From Gammaproteobacteria bacterium (GTDB lineage Bacteria > Pseudomonadota > Gammaproteobacteria > UBA6186 > Azoamicaceae), in assembly GCA_013288135.1 (NCBI GenBank), contig JABDCL010000007.1, positions 1 through 58,328 on the forward strand: a DNA stretch of 58,328 nt, read 5' to 3'. This document shows, one piece after another, positions 28,939 to 38,701 of the stretch (position 1 is the stretch's first letter; each line of letters starts with the position of its first letter). A program made the translations under genes and the position numbers. The notes under the pieces were generated by a model. The model was not told where the DNA came from. It ran no database searches and saw nothing but the letters and a program-made list of their open reading frames with translations.

Positions 28939-30192
28939 TTATGAATACACCGGATATTGTTTACAAAGTGCTAAAACTTCTTTTTTAACCCTGTCAATGA
29001 GCGCTTCATCCGCTAACTTATCTAAGATATCACAAGTCCACTTCGTAAGTGTTTGAATTTCAGTTTCTTTAAACCCTCGTGTTGTCACTGCAGGGGTACC
29101 AATTCTAAAACCACTGGTCACAAAAGGAGAACGCGGATCATTCGGAACCGCATTTTTATTAACAGTGATATTCGCTCTACCTAAAGCATGGTCGGCATCC
29201 TTACCCGTGATATTTTTATCGATAAGATCAACCAAAAATAAATGATTATCGGTCCCACCCGAAACAATTTTATATCCTCTTGCCATCATTCCTGTTGCAA
29301 AAAGCTGTGCATTAGTAATTACTTGTTGCTGATATTGCTTAAATTCAGGCAATAAAGCCTCCTTAAAAGCAACGGCTTTAGCCGCAATGACGTGCATTAA
29401 AGGTCCACCTTGTAACCCCGGAAACACAACTGAATTTAATTTTTTTTCTATCTCAGGATTATTGCGCGCCAGAATTAATCCTCCTCTGGGACCTCGTAAG
29501 GTTTTATGAGTGGTACTGGTAGTGATATCTGCAATTTGAACAGGGGAAGGATAGAGACCAACTGCAACAAGTCCCGCGACATGAGCCATATCTACAACAA
29601 GGTAAGCACCCACAGAATCCGCGATTTGACGAAAAATTGACCAATCGATAAAACGAGAATAAGCTGAAAAACCTGCCATGATAAGTTTAGGTCGACATTC
29701 TTTGGCAATTTTTTCAACCTCATCATAATCAATCATACCCGTTTCAGCACGCGTTCCATATTGAACAGCATGATAGAATTTCCCAGAAAAATTAACGGTA
29801 GAACCATGCGTTAGATGACCACCATGAGCTAGACTCATTCCTAAAATTGTATCCCCAGGGTTTATTAATGCCATATAGGCTGCAGCATTAGCTTGAGATC
29901 CTGAATGCGGTTGTACATTAGCATAAGATGCGCCAAATAATTGTTTTGCTCGTTCTATTGCTAACGTTTCTGCAATATCAACGTATTCACAACCTCCATA
30001 ATAGCGTTTATCAGGATATCCTTCCGCATACTTATTGGTTAAAGTCGACCCTTGAGCTTCTAATACTCGAGGACTGGCATAATTTTCGGAAGCTATTAAT
30101 TCAATATGATCTTCTTGCCGTTCTGTTTCCCCCTTAATTGCAGCCCAAAGTTCGGGATCAAATGTGGCAATGCTCATTTTTTGGTCAAACAT
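28939..30192 (-). CDS. glyA: Serine hydroxymethyltransferase
   Basis: A PLP enzyme that converts serine and tetrahydrofolate to glycine and methylene-tetrahydrofolate. It has 417 residues. Motifs are [38 protein letters not shown], and the PLP lysine Lys230 in [20 protein letters not shown] 5 bases before the ATG supports the start used, although MSIATF five residues later is possible. It is the first gene of the glyA-nrdR-nusB group. Confidence 0.97.
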   Translation of the reverse strand: MFDQKMSIATFDPELWAAIKGETERQEDHIELIASENYASPRVLEAQGSTLTNKYAEGYPDKRYYGGCEYVDIAETLAIERAKQLFGASYANVQPHSGSQANAAAYMALINPGDTILGMSLAHGGHLTHGSTVNFSGKFYHAVQYGTRAETGMIDYDEVEKIAKECRPKLIMAGFSAYSRFIDWSIFRQIADSVGAYLVVDMAHVAGLVAVGLYPSPVQIADITTSTTHKTLRGPRGGLILARNNPEIEKKLNSVVFPGLQGGPLMHVIAAKAVAFKEALLPEFKQYQQQVITNAQLFATGMMARGYKIVSGGTDNHLFLVDLIDKNITGKDADHALGRANITVNKNAVPNDPRSPFVTSGFRIGTPAVTTRGFKETEIQTLTKWTCDILDKLADEALIDRVKKEVLALCKQYPVYS

Positions 30193-30274
30193 CTAAACCT
30201 CACGTAGGTACAAATGATATCCATAATATCACTTAATAGTGTTCCAGATAAGTATTACACTATAACACAGCCAT

Positions 30275-31243
30275 TCATTTTCGAATGACTAATTCCTTAC
30301 TTAATTCTGGTAAAATTTCAAATAAATCACCCACTAAGCCATAATCAGCCACTTGAAAAATAGGTGCATCGGCATCTTTATTAATGGCCACAATCACCTT
30401 ACTGTCTTTCATGCCCGCCAAATGTTGGATTGCACCCGATATCCCAACGGCTATATATAAATCGGGAGCCACAACTTTACCCGTTTGTCCTATTTGATAA
30501 TCATTGGGAACAAAACCCGCATCCACTGCTGCTCGAGTTGCTCCTAAAGCTGCCCCCAGTTTATCCGCAATCTCTTCCAGCATTTTAAAATTCTCTCCAC
30601 TTTGTAATCCTCGGCCTCCTGAAATAACAATTCGTGCCGAAGTTAATTCAGGACGTTTAGAAACGTGGGGTTCCTCTCTTAAAAATTGAGATAATCCTAA
30701 ATCATATGGTTTTTTAGAAGCTAAATTAACTATAGGTGCTGGCTCTTTAGTAGCGACTACACCCGTAGATACCGCTTCAAAAGCTGTAGATCTCACCGTA
30801 ATCACTTTAATGGGATCTAAAGACTGTATTGTCAATAATGCATTGCCTGCATAAATAGGCCGCACAAAAGTATCTGGTGACAAAATACCAGTAATCTCGG
30901 AGATTTGAGCAACATCTAAACGTGCAGCAACCCTCGGCAATATATTCTTTCCATAGGTCGTTGCAGGCGCTAATATATACTGAAAAGCCTCCGCAAGATC
31001 AATCATGAGTTCAGCGACATTTTCTGCTAATCCATGCTCAAAACAAGGCAAATCTGACACCCAAACTTCATTAACTCCATCTAATAAACTAGCCGCTTTT
31101 GCTACCGCAGCACACTGATATCCTGCTACCAATACGGTGATATCTTCCGAGAGCTCCGTTGCAGCTCGGACTGTATTAGCTGTCGAAACTTTTAGCGTTT
31201 GATTATCATGCTCTGCCAACACTAAAACTCTATTAACTTTCAT
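30275..31243 (-). CDS. etfA: Electron transfer flavoprotein alpha subunit
   Basis: With EtfB it carries electrons from acyl-CoA and other flavin dehydrogenases to ETF-quinone oxidoreductase. The 322-residue protein has an N-terminal adenine-nucleotide-hydrolase-like domain and the conserved C-terminal FAD domain ([17 protein letters not shown], then [25 protein letters not shown]). The ATG overlaps the etfB stop by 4 bases. Confidence 0.96.
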   Translation of the reverse strand: MKVNRVLVLAEHDNQTLKVSTANTVRAATELSEDITVLVAGYQCAAVAKAASLLDGVNEVWVSDLPCFEHGLAENVAELMIDLAEAFQYILAPATTYGKNILPRVAARLDVAQISEITGILSPDTFVRPIYAGNALLTIQSLDPIKVITVRSTAFEAVSTGVVATKEPAPIVNLASKKPYDLGLSQFLREEPHVSKRPELTSARIVISGGRGLQSGENFKMLEEIADKLGAALGATRAAVDAGFVPNDYQIGQTGKVVAPDLYIAVGISGAIQHLAGMKDSKVIVAINKDADAPIFQVADYGLVGDLFEILPELSKELVIRK

Positions 31244-32004
31244 AACACCTTCGCTTCGTTTCTTAATTTATCGACCAACTCCTTGGCATTATTCACTTTT
31301 ATACCTGAACGCCGCATCACGGGTGGCTCAACTTGAATTGTTTTCAAGTGTTGCTTTAATTCAATTTTTAGATCACCCATAGGAATAATCTGTAAAGGTT
31401 TACTTTTAGCTTTCATGATGTTGGGCAATGAGATATAGCGGGGTTCGTTGAGACGTAAATCGACAGAAACAACAGCCGGTAATTTTAAAGATAAAGTTTC
31501 TAATCCACCGTCTACCTCTCGAATCACTTCGACAGAACCAGTCGAGGCATTAACATTAAGCCCTGAAGCATTCGTTCCCTGTGCCCAGCCTAATAAAGCA
31601 GCTAACATCTGGCCCGTTTGATTACAATCGTCATCAATGGCTTGTTTCCCTAAAATAACCAAATCAGGCTTTTCTTGCAGTACAAAATACTTCAAAATTT
31701 TAGCAATAGACAGTGGCGGCATCTCATTCGTTTCTACATTTGTTTCTATTAAAATTGCTCGATCTGCACCTCTGGCTAATGCAACTCGACAAGTCTCTTG
31801 TGCACTAGAAACACCAATCGATATGGCTATGATCTCTTTCACGATGACTTTTTCTTTTAAACGTACTGCTTCTTCTAGTGCAACTTCATCAAAGGGATTC
31901 ATCGACATTTTTACCTGATCCGTTTCAACTCCAGTTCCATCGGATTTGACACGAACCTTGACATTAAAATCGATCACTCGCTTAACAGGGATTAAACATT
32001 TCAT
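31240..32004 (-). CDS. etfB: Electron transfer flavoprotein beta subunit
   Basis: This is the AMP-binding partner of EtfA. The 254-residue length and the start MKCLIPVKRVIDFNVKVRVK are standard. The segments NPFDEVALEEAVRLKE, ARGADRAILIE and LGKQAIDDDCNQTGQMLAALL identify the family. It is divergent from the ETF-quinone oxidoreductase gene with a 35-base gap, so the three parts of the electron path share one control region. Confidence 0.96.
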   Translation of the reverse strand: MKCLIPVKRVIDFNVKVRVKSDGTGVETDQVKMSMNPFDEVALEEAVRLKEKVIVKEIIAISIGVSSAQETCRVALARGADRAILIETNVETNEMPPLSIAKILKYFVLQEKPDLVILGKQAIDDDCNQTGQMLAALLGWAQGTNASGLNVNASTGSVEVIREVDGGLETLSLKLPAVVSVDLRLNEPRYISLPNIMKAKSKPLQIIPMGDLKIELKQHLKTIQVEPPVMRRSGIKVNNAKELVDKLRNEAKVL

Positions 32005-32039
32005 GAAATATTCCTTATTTATCTTTATACTATTTCAAT
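32005..32039 (+). promoter_or_regulatory. Possible promoter and leaderless start of ETF-quinone oxidoreductase
   Basis: TATACT at 32026-32031 is one base from the -10 consensus and ends 8 bases before the A of the ATG at 32040. If used, the transcript would begin at or beside the start codon. No ribosome site is visible before the ATG. The -35 region does not match well. This is a suggestion only. Confidence 0.35.
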
Positions 32040-33671
32040 ATGTCACGAGAATCAATGGAATACGATGTTGTCATTGTTGGTGCTGGACCTGCAGGATTAT
32101 CAGCTGCCATTCGCCTTGCTCAATTGGCTAACCAATATCAGCATACAATCCGCATTTGTATACTCGAAAAGGGATCTGAAGTCGGTGCACATATTTTATC
32201 TGGTGCAGTCTTCGAGCCTAAAGCTTTAAATGAACTCTTCCCCGATTGGCAAACGCTAAAAGCGCCATTGAATACCAAAGCCACTCACGATAAATTTTTA
32301 TTACTGTCTCAAAAAGAGGCTTTTTCTTTTCCCACGCCTCCCCAGATGCAAAATAAAGGAAATTATATTATTAGCCTGGGTAATTTATGTCGATGGTTGG
32401 CAAAACAAGCAGAAGCATTGGGCATTGAAATTTTCCCTGGATTTTCAGCCACTGAAGTGTTGTATGATGCCAATGGCATTGTTCAGGGAGTACAAACTAA
32501 CGATGTTGGTATTGATAAAAATGGAAATAAGAAAAACAACTATCAACCCGGGATGGATATATTAGCAAAATATACTTTATTCGCAGAAGGTGCACGCGGT
32601 TCTCTAACTAAAACACTTCATGAAAAATTTAAACTACAAAAAAACTGTGATCCACAAACTTTTGGTTTAGGGATCAAAGAACTTTGGGAAGTTGATCCCA
32701 CAAAACATCAATTAGGAACCGTGGTTCATACCATAGGCTGGCCATTAGATCAAGCAACCTATGGAGGATCATTCATTTACCATTTTGAAAATAATCAAAT
32801 TGCCATTGGATTTGTCGTGGGATTAGATTATACAAACCCTTATTTAGATCCGTATGCAGAATTTCAACGATTTAAACATCATCCCAAGATTGCGCCTCTA
32901 TTAGAAAAAGGACGACGAATTGCTTATGGTGCCCGCGCATTAAATGAAGGCGGTCTTCAATCCATCCCCAAACTCAGCTTTCCGGGTGGACTCCTTATCG
33001 GATGTAGCGCAGGATTTTTAAATGTACCGAAAATCAAAGGCAATCATACTGCCATGAAATCCGGTATGCTTGCTGCAGAAACAGTCTTTGACGCTTTAAA
33101 GCAAGGGGCCGAGGGAACTGAATTACTCGCTTATGAAACCGCTATCAAAAAATCTTGGATTTGGGAAGAATTAACCTTAGCTCGAAATATTCGCCCCGCT
33201 TTTCAAAAGGGATTATGGGCAGGACTTGCGTATGCCGCATTTGATACTTATATTTTACGTGGCAAAGCCCCTTGGACTTTTCATAATCATGCGGATAATA
33301 AAACTCTAAAAAAAGCATCTTCTTGTAAACGCATTGATTATCCAAAACCCGATGGTCAATTGAGTTTTGACAAGTTAACTTCTGTACAATTATCAAATAC
33401 CAATCATGAAGAAAATCAAGTTTGTCATCTCAAGTTAAAAGATCCATCTCTTGCTATCACAACTAATCTGGCACTTTATGATGCCCCAGAAACCCGTTAT
33501 TGTCCTGCCGCAGTTTACGAAATAGTAAAAGATCCAAATGGAAATCCTTACCTACACATTCATGCTCAAAATTGCGTGCATTGTAAAACCTGTGATATTA
33601 AAGATCCCACCCAAAATATTGATTGGGTACCCCCCGAAGGGGGTGGCGGTCCTAATTATCCGAATATGTGA
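32040..33671 (+). CDS. Electron transfer flavoprotein-ubiquinone oxidoreductase
   Basis: A membrane-surface enzyme passing electrons from EtfAB to ubiquinone. The 543-residue protein begins MSRESMEYDVVIVGAGPAGLS, with the FAD loop at about 8-22. It has GSEVGAHILSGAVFEPKALN, a long central domain with the ubiquinone-side segment GGLQSIPKLSFPGG, and a C-terminal [4Fe-4S] cluster with Cys in CPAAVYE and CVHCKTCDIKDPTQN. It ends in WVPPEGGGGPNY, as usual. The first ATG matches the N-terminus of pseudomonad homologues; the in-frame ATG at 32055 is also possible. The 3' end is followed by a repeat-containing gap. Confidence 0.96.
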   Translation: MSRESMEYDVVIVGAGPAGLSAAIRLAQLANQYQHTIRICILEKGSEVGAHILSGAVFEPKALNELFPDWQTLKAPLNTKATHDKFLLLSQKEAFSFPTPPQMQNKGNYIISLGNLCRWLAKQAEALGIEIFPGFSATEVLYDANGIVQGVQTNDVGIDKNGNKKNNYQPGMDILAKYTLFAEGARGSLTKTLHEKFKLQKNCDPQTFGLGIKELWEVDPTKHQLGTVVHTIGWPLDQATYGGSFIYHFENNQIAIGFVVGLDYTNPYLDPYAEFQRFKHHPKIAPLLEKGRRIAYGARALNEGGLQSIPKLSFPGGLLIGCSAGFLNVPKIKGNHTAMKSGMLAAETVFDALKQGAEGTELLAYETAIKKSWIWEELTLARNIRPAFQKGLWAGLAYAAFDTYILRGKAPWTFHNHADNKTLKKASSCKRIDYPKPDGQLSFDKLTSVQLSNTNHEENQVCHLKLKDPSLAITTNLALYDAPETRYCPAAVYEIVKDPNGNPYLHIHAQNCVHCKTCDIKDPTQNIDWVPPEGGGGPNYPNM

Positions 33672-33852
33672 TTAGGGGTATAACCTTCTAAACTATTGAT
33701 ATATATAGCAAAACACTTGGAAAAATATTTATTGACGTCAGGTGAGTTTTTTGACAAACTATTTGCTTGGAACCTGTTCAGTCAAAAACTGGACGCCAGC
33801 TTGTGCTGGTATGACTAATATTACAAATTCATTTCAATGATCGGAGGTAAAT
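33672..33852. repeat. Gap with a CCAGC/GCTGG hairpin repeat
   Basis: A 181-base gap before the orphan gene. CTGGACGCCAGCTTGTGCTG begins near 33789. The arms CCAGC (33796-33800) and GCTGG (33805-33809) enclose TTGT. It resembles dispersed GCCAGCTTGTGCTGG repeats seen in related genomes. TTGACA at 33751 looked like a -35, but no -10 is at the right distance. Confidence 0.45.
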
Positions 33853-35160
33853 ATGGCAGCAATAATTACATCAGCAGCAGCTACATCATCAGCAGCAGCT
33901 ACATCAGCAGCGGTTACAAGAGAAGAACTAGATAGCGATAAAAAAAGAGCTCGTGATTCTCTCCTTCAAGAGTTAATTGATACTATTTCAGAAATAGACA
34001 AAAAAGTGGCTGATGATCTCTCTTCGTATACAACATTTGCACAGGTCCCATTACCCCTACACAAGATAGCATTAGACATTAAAATGAGAGTCGAATTGTT
34101 TGATAGTACAATTCTCGCTTTAAATTTAGATCAAAGGGTACCCAATGAAAGGTTTTTTAGTTCTCCTAGTATGAGCCAAATACGAGACACTATACTATCA
34201 AATCCAAATGATTCCCGTTATGAGCATGCTACAAAAACAAAATTTTCATCTGGACAAATAGCTCATCTACGTTCAAAAGCTTTAAAACGAAGAGTTATTC
34301 GCGAAGCATTCTCAGACAATATTGTAGAGTCTATTAAAAAAGGTATACAAGATGCTTTTGAAACAACCACACCAGATAGAATGCAAGAACTCAGAGAGTT
34401 GTTGGTTACTGCTCAGTTTCAAAACCCAGATGATGTAATTAATCAAGGAACATCCCCAGCAATTATTCGCCAGTTTTTAGGTTTAGGGTATCATAAAACA
34501 TTTAAACATCAGAGTAAATCTATTCTCCTTATGCTGGATAATGAATCTTTGTCATTCCCAGATCTAATAACATTAACGCCTACTGAATTTGATGTTATGG
34601 ATATTGACCCAAGGATCACATTAGATACAATTAGAAGAGCTAGATACCAACTTACTGACGCACATATTCTTTATATTCATACTCATTATTCTATAACTAG
34701 TAGATTTGAGGGTTTTCAGCAATTACAATCATTACTTCCCAAAGAATATGAATTAATTGGGCCATTCGATATTACGATAGCAAAAGAATTGGTAGCTTTA
34801 GGCTTAGATAGAAGCCATTATGACCAATATCACGCATTGGTAACATTAATGGGAGGAAGCGTTATAAACCCTCAAAGGTTTATAGATTTTTGTGTTGATC
34901 CTAAGAAGAGAAATGAAATATTAACACAATTAGCTACATTGACAAAACGTTTAAGTTCTCATGAGGCTTCGAGTCCAACTGCCAGTTCAAGTGGTGATAG
35001 CGTCGCTGTAAGTCCAACCTTAATATTATCATCTACAGCAGCTGTAGGAGGAGATGCATCATCACCATCATTGATGTCATTGGCTACTACATCAACAGCC
35101 GCTGCTGGAACTAGTGTTACTGCTGCTGCAATACCTGTGCCCGCTGCAAGACTAAAGTAA
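33853..35160 (+). CDS. Orphan protein with Ala/Ser/Thr-rich ends
   Basis: A 435-residue protein that I do not recognise. The first 22 residues and the last 65 are low-complexity Ala/Ser/Thr/Val, with TSAAATSSAAATSAAVT at the front. Between them lies a charged, mostly helical core (about 23-365) with LLQELIDTISEIDKKVADDL and a region from about 190 containing FLGLGYHKTFKHQSKSIL. No signal peptide or membrane segment is evident. GGAGG with a 5-base spacer gives a strong start. It stands alone between unrelated housekeeping genes with a hairpin behind it, which suits an acquired accessory gene or effector. That role is inference. Confidence 0.75.
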   Translation: MAAIITSAAATSSAAATSAAVTREELDSDKKRARDSLLQELIDTISEIDKKVADDLSSYTTFAQVPLPLHKIALDIKMRVELFDSTILALNLDQRVPNERFFSSPSMSQIRDTILSNPNDSRYEHATKTKFSSGQIAHLRSKALKRRVIREAFSDNIVESIKKGIQDAFETTTPDRMQELRELLVTAQFQNPDDVINQGTSPAIIRQFLGLGYHKTFKHQSKSILLMLDNESLSFPDLITLTPTEFDVMDIDPRITLDTIRRARYQLTDAHILYIHTHYSITSRFEGFQQLQSLLPKEYELIGPFDITIAKELVALGLDRSHYDQYHALVTLMGGSVINPQRFIDFCVDPKKRNEILTQLATLTKRLSSHEASSPTASSSGDSVAVSPTLILSSTAAVGGDASSPSLMSLATTSTAAAGTSVTAAAIPVPAARLK

Positions 35161-35173
35161 GTGGAAGCCGGTG

Positions 35174-35223
35174 TCACGCTGTACCTCCCCGATCGCGCAT
35201 CAAGCGCGGGGAGTGCAGCGTGA
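35174..35223 (+). terminator. Long hairpin behind the orphan gene
   Basis: An inverted repeat with outer arms TCACGCTG (35174-35181) and CAGCGTGA (35216-35223), then CTCCCC with GGGGAG, and an inner GCGC ATCAA GCGC. It lies 13 bases after the stop, but no T run follows. It may terminate transcription or be a dispersed palindromic repeat. It stands between convergent genes. Confidence 0.5.
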
Positions 35224-35255
35224 TCCTATCATTATCCACAGTATAACAAAATCAG

Positions 35256-36002
35256 TTACAATCTTTGTCTAATTGCCTCATATAAACAAATGCCGGCTGC
35301 AACTGAAACATTCAAGCTTTCAACAATTCCATGCATTGGAATATGCATTAATACGTCACAGTGATCTTCTGTTAAGCGTCGCAAGCCTTTGGCCTCTGCC
35401 CCTAACACAATCGCGATGGGTCCTTTTAAATCGGTTTGGTAAAGGGACTGCTTGGCTTCACCACTCGTTCCCATAATCCACAAACCTTGTTTTTTTAAAA
35501 GTTCAAGGGTACGTGCTAAATTGCCTACTTGGACAATTGAAACCGATTCTGAAGCACCAGAGCTTACTTTGCGCACTGTCTCTGTAACACCAACAGCGCG
35601 ATCTCTTGGAATAATAACTGCTGTAACCCCTGCAGCATCCGCTGTTCGTAAACAAGCACCTAGATTATGGGGATCTTGAACGCCATCTAAAATTAACAAT
35701 AAGGGAGGCGTTTTAAGATCTTCTAAAAGGGATTCTAAATCGTTTTCATCTAATAAGGGTTTAGGTCGAAAACGTGCTGCAATCCCTTGATGATTACACT
35801 CTGAAAACCAGTCATCCAGTTGCTTTTTAGAAACTTTTTGCACAGCTATATGATGATTTTGTGCGAGAGATAAGATCTCTTGAATTCTGACATCCTCTCG
35901 AGATTCCACACAAAAAATTTCTAAAATACGGTTAGGTTCCCTTTGTAAAAGGCTGCGTATCGAATGTATGCCATAAATTAAATTTGAGTTTTGATTTTTC
36001 AC
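35256..36002 (-). CDS. rlmB: 23S rRNA (guanosine-2'-O)-methyltransferase RlmB
   Basis: A SPOUT-class methyltransferase modifying G2251 of 23S rRNA. Of 248 residues, the first 75 form the substrate-binding domain (YGIHSIRSLLQREPNRILEI). The C-terminal knot has LLILDGVQDPHNLGACLRTA, LGAEAKGLRRLTEDHCD and IPMHGIVESLNVSVAAGICLYE, all conserved. It starts 2 bases after the rnr stop, so both are probably one unit. Confidence 0.95.
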   Translation of the reverse strand: MKNQNSNLIYGIHSIRSLLQREPNRILEIFCVESREDVRIQEILSLAQNHHIAVQKVSKKQLDDWFSECNHQGIAARFRPKPLLDENDLESLLEDLKTPPLLLILDGVQDPHNLGACLRTADAAGVTAVIIPRDRAVGVTETVRKVSSGASESVSIVQVGNLARTLELLKKQGLWIMGTSGEAKQSLYQTDLKGPIAIVLGAEAKGLRRLTEDHCDVLMHIPMHGIVESLNVSVAAGICLYEAIRQRL

Positions 36003-36004
36003 AA

Positions 36005-38338
36005 CTACTTTCTTTTACGTTTTTTAGCTTTACTTTTTTCTTTTTTTTCTGGCTGCTTCTGACTCGCTTTTTTGTGTCTTCGTTTTTGCTCTTGCTTCTG
36101 AGTTTGCTTTTTTGAAGTTTTTGGTACTTTTACATCCAGCAAATCAAAATCGATCTTTCGTTCAGAAACATCCACTTTTACAACGCGAACTTTAACTTTG
36201 TCTCCTAAACGATATAAGATCCCAGTGCGTTCGCCAACCAAACGATGATGGATGGCATCGTAATAATAGTAATCGTTACGAAGATTATTAACATGAACCA
36301 ATCCATCAATATAAATATCTTTTAATTCTACAAAAAATCCAAAACGCGTCACCCCAGAAATAATTCCCGAAAATTCTTCTCCAATATGCTTTTGAATATA
36401 TTCACACTTTAACCACCGCACCACATCACGAGTCGCATCATCCGCCCGCCGTTCTGTCATCGAAGTGTGGATCCCTAACAATTCTAAAGCCTTATCTTTT
36501 TCATTTTCTTTCTCTTTTTCTTTGTTATTTTTTTCTGGATCCCATTTCCCGCGCAACACTGAACGAATTTGTCTATGGATCAGTAAATCCGGATAACGAC
36601 GAATGGGAGACGTAAAATGACAATATGCCGGATAGGCTAAGCCAAAATGACCCACATTCTCTGCTGAATAAACTGCTTGACTTAATGATCGCAATAGCAC
36701 TGTTTGAATAATATTGACATCTTCGCGATGTTGAACGGAGTGTAGCAATTTAGCATAATCGATAGGTTTTGGATTTTTTCCACCCCCCAATGACAGCCCT
36801 ATTTCACCCAAAAAAGTTCTTAAATCTGCTAGTTTATCATCTTGCGGACCTTCATGATTACGATAAAGCCCGGGCAGTTTATGCTTCTTTAAAAATCGAG
36901 CCGTCGCAACATTAGCACACAACATACATTCTTCAATAATTCTATGGGCATCATTTCTTTGAATGGGTTCAATTCGACTGATTTTTCCCCCCTCACCAAA
37001 AATAATACGGGTTTCAACCGTTTCGAATTCAATTGCACCTCGAGTCTCACGTGCTGTCTTTAAAGTTTGATATAATTGATTTAACTCTTGAATGATTGGC
37101 ATTAAATGCGCATATTGTTCTGCTAAATGTGAACTTTCCCCTTTCAGCAAAGCTGCAACTTTAGTGTAAGTTAAGCGTGCATGGGAGCGCATAATACCTT
37201 CATGAAAGGCATAGCGAGTAATATTTCCAGATTGACTAATGGTTAATTCACAAACCATGCAAAGTCTATCCACTTCTGGATTTAAAGAACATAAGCCATT
37301 GGACAATATTTCCGGTAACATCGGAATGACTTTCCCCGGAAAATAAACCGAATTTCCTCGTTGTCTGGCTTCTCGATCTAATGCTGTATTGGGTTTAACA
37401 TAATGACTCACATCCGCAATAGCAACAATCAGCCGCCATCCTCCTTTAGGCTTTTGTTCACAGTAAACAGCATCATCAAAATCTTTGGCATCTTCACCAT
37501 CAATGGTGATAAGAGGATAGACCCTTAAATCTAAGCGTCCCTTTTTATGCTGAGGCGCAACAGTTTCTGAAAATTGCTGAATTTCTTTCAAGACATCTTC
37601 GGGCCATTCATTGGGCAATTCATAGGCCTGAATCGCTGCTTTAATTTCAATCCCAGGGGAGTTTTCATGTCCTAGAACTTGAACCACATGACCCACGGGT
37701 TCTGCCCCTTTAGAAAGTTCTCGTTCTATTTCAACAACAATAATATCACCATCTTTTGCGCCTTTTTCCTTACCCAAAGGAACTAAAATATCTTGAGCAA
37801 TCTCTTTACTATGGGGAATCACATAATTTAAACCCACATCTTGAACAAATCGTCCTGTCATATGCATGCGTTGTTGATCAATAATTTCAACAATTCGACC
37901 TTCTCTTTGTTTTCTTTCTGTCGCTTCTACTGTGGAAACAACAACTCGGTTCCCTTGAAAAAGTACATATTTTTGATCTGACGAAATAGCAACTCGAAGA
38001 CTTCCATCATCAGGGACAACCCAGGTTCTAGGGCCCCCTTTGCCCTTTTCTATAACAATTTGTCCTTCCAACAATAAACGTTTACCCATGGGCCAAAAAG
38101 ATCCCCCTCGTAAACGTTCCAATTGTTCATCTCGAATCATGGCTTTTATACGACGGTGGAGGGCAATTTGTTCTTGCTCTTCTTCTAAATTGAATTCGGA
38201 TATTAATTCTTTATAATTTGCAGGTTTGCCGCGGTTTTTTAAAAAGTCTAAGATATATTCCCGGCTGGGAATGGGACTCTCGTATTTTTCAGCCTCTCGG
38301 GCAGCAAAAGGATCTAATTTGCTCGTTTTCTTACTCAT
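36005..38338 (-). CDS. rnr: Exoribonuclease R
   Basis: A 3'-5' exoribonuclease that digests structured RNA and helps in rRNA quality control. The 777-residue protein has an N-terminal helix-turn-helix, cold-shock domains, the RNB catalytic domain (TIDGEDAKDFDDAVYC, with Asp ligands for magnesium) and an S1 domain (ISGVTRFGFFVELKDIYIDGLVHV). The last 50 residues are almost only Lys, Arg, Gln and Ser, a basic tail expected to bind RNA. tRNA-Leu lies upstream in the opposite orientation. Confidence 0.96.
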   Translation of the reverse strand: MSKKTSKLDPFAAREAEKYESPIPSREYILDFLKNRGKPANYKELISEFNLEEEQEQIALHRRIKAMIRDEQLERLRGGSFWPMGKRLLLEGQIVIEKGKGGPRTWVVPDDGSLRVAISSDQKYVLFQGNRVVVSTVEATERKQREGRIVEIIDQQRMHMTGRFVQDVGLNYVIPHSKEIAQDILVPLGKEKGAKDGDIIVVEIERELSKGAEPVGHVVQVLGHENSPGIEIKAAIQAYELPNEWPEDVLKEIQQFSETVAPQHKKGRLDLRVYPLITIDGEDAKDFDDAVYCEQKPKGGWRLIVAIADVSHYVKPNTALDREARQRGNSVYFPGKVIPMLPEILSNGLCSLNPEVDRLCMVCELTISQSGNITRYAFHEGIMRSHARLTYTKVAALLKGESSHLAEQYAHLMPIIQELNQLYQTLKTARETRGAIEFETVETRIIFGEGGKISRIEPIQRNDAHRIIEECMLCANVATARFLKKHKLPGLYRNHEGPQDDKLADLRTFLGEIGLSLGGGKNPKPIDYAKLLHSVQHREDVNIIQTVLLRSLSQAVYSAENVGHFGLAYPAYCHFTSPIRRYPDLLIHRQIRSVLRGKWDPEKNNKEKEKENEKDKALELLGIHTSMTERRADDATRDVVRWLKCEYIQKHIGEEFSGIISGVTRFGFFVELKDIYIDGLVHVNNLRNDYYYYDAIHHRLVGERTGILYRLGDKVKVRVVKVDVSERKIDFDLLDVKVPKTSKKQTQKQEQKRRHKKASQKQPEKKEKSKAKKRKRK

Positions 38339-38399
38339 GCCTTAATGGTATCATTGACTTAAGTTCTTAGTCCAGGTAAATTTTCACATTAACCATATA

Positions 38400-38486
38400 G
38401 CCGAGGTGGTGAAATTGGTAGACACGCAAGCTTCAGGTGTTTGTGGGGGCAACTCCGTGGAGGTTCAAGTCCTCTCCTCGGCACCA
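38400..38486 (+). tRNA. tRNA-Leu (anticodon CAG)
   Basis: The acceptor arms GCCGAGG (38400-38406) and CCTCGGC (38476-38482) pair perfectly. Discriminator A and an encoded CCA follow (38483-38486). The anticodon stem CAAGC/GTTTG encloses TTCAGGT, giving CAG at 38434-38436. A long variable arm (GGGG/CTCC region) and GGTTCAAGT T-loop are typical of a class II leucine tRNA reading CUG. Confidence 0.95.
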
Positions 38487-38494
38487 ATACTTCC

Positions 38495-38689
38495 CTAAAC
38501 CGGCTGCCGTACAACATATAACAAAATGACACCCATCAACATGCTTACTAATCCCATCAAACGCAATGCATTATTCGGTTTTTCTACCATACGTCCCATG
38601 GTTTTGCGCCATACTTCGGGCCTTAAAAAAGGTAACATCCCTTCAATTACAAATACTAATGCTAAAGCTGCAAATAAATCTTGCCACAT
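38495..38689 (-). CDS. DUF2065 (YjeT-like) small membrane protein
   Basis: A 64-residue protein with two transmembrane helices (about 4-22 and 44-60) joined by RPEVWRKTMGRM. This matches the DUF2065 family, whose genes usually follow hflC, as here. The biochemical role is unknown. It is probably the last gene of the hfq-hfl operon, 12 bases after hflC, and converges on the tRNA-Leu. Confidence 0.88.
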   Translation of the reverse strand: MWQDLFAALALVFVIEGMLPFLRPEVWRKTMGRMVEKPNNALRLMGLVSMLMGVILLYVVRQPV

Positions 38690-38701
38690 ACAATTTACTC
38701 T

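Noticed and set aside
33732-33779. TTGACG/TTGACA as -35 of a promoter for the orphan gene
   Set aside because: No acceptable -10 is found 16-18 bases downstream of either.
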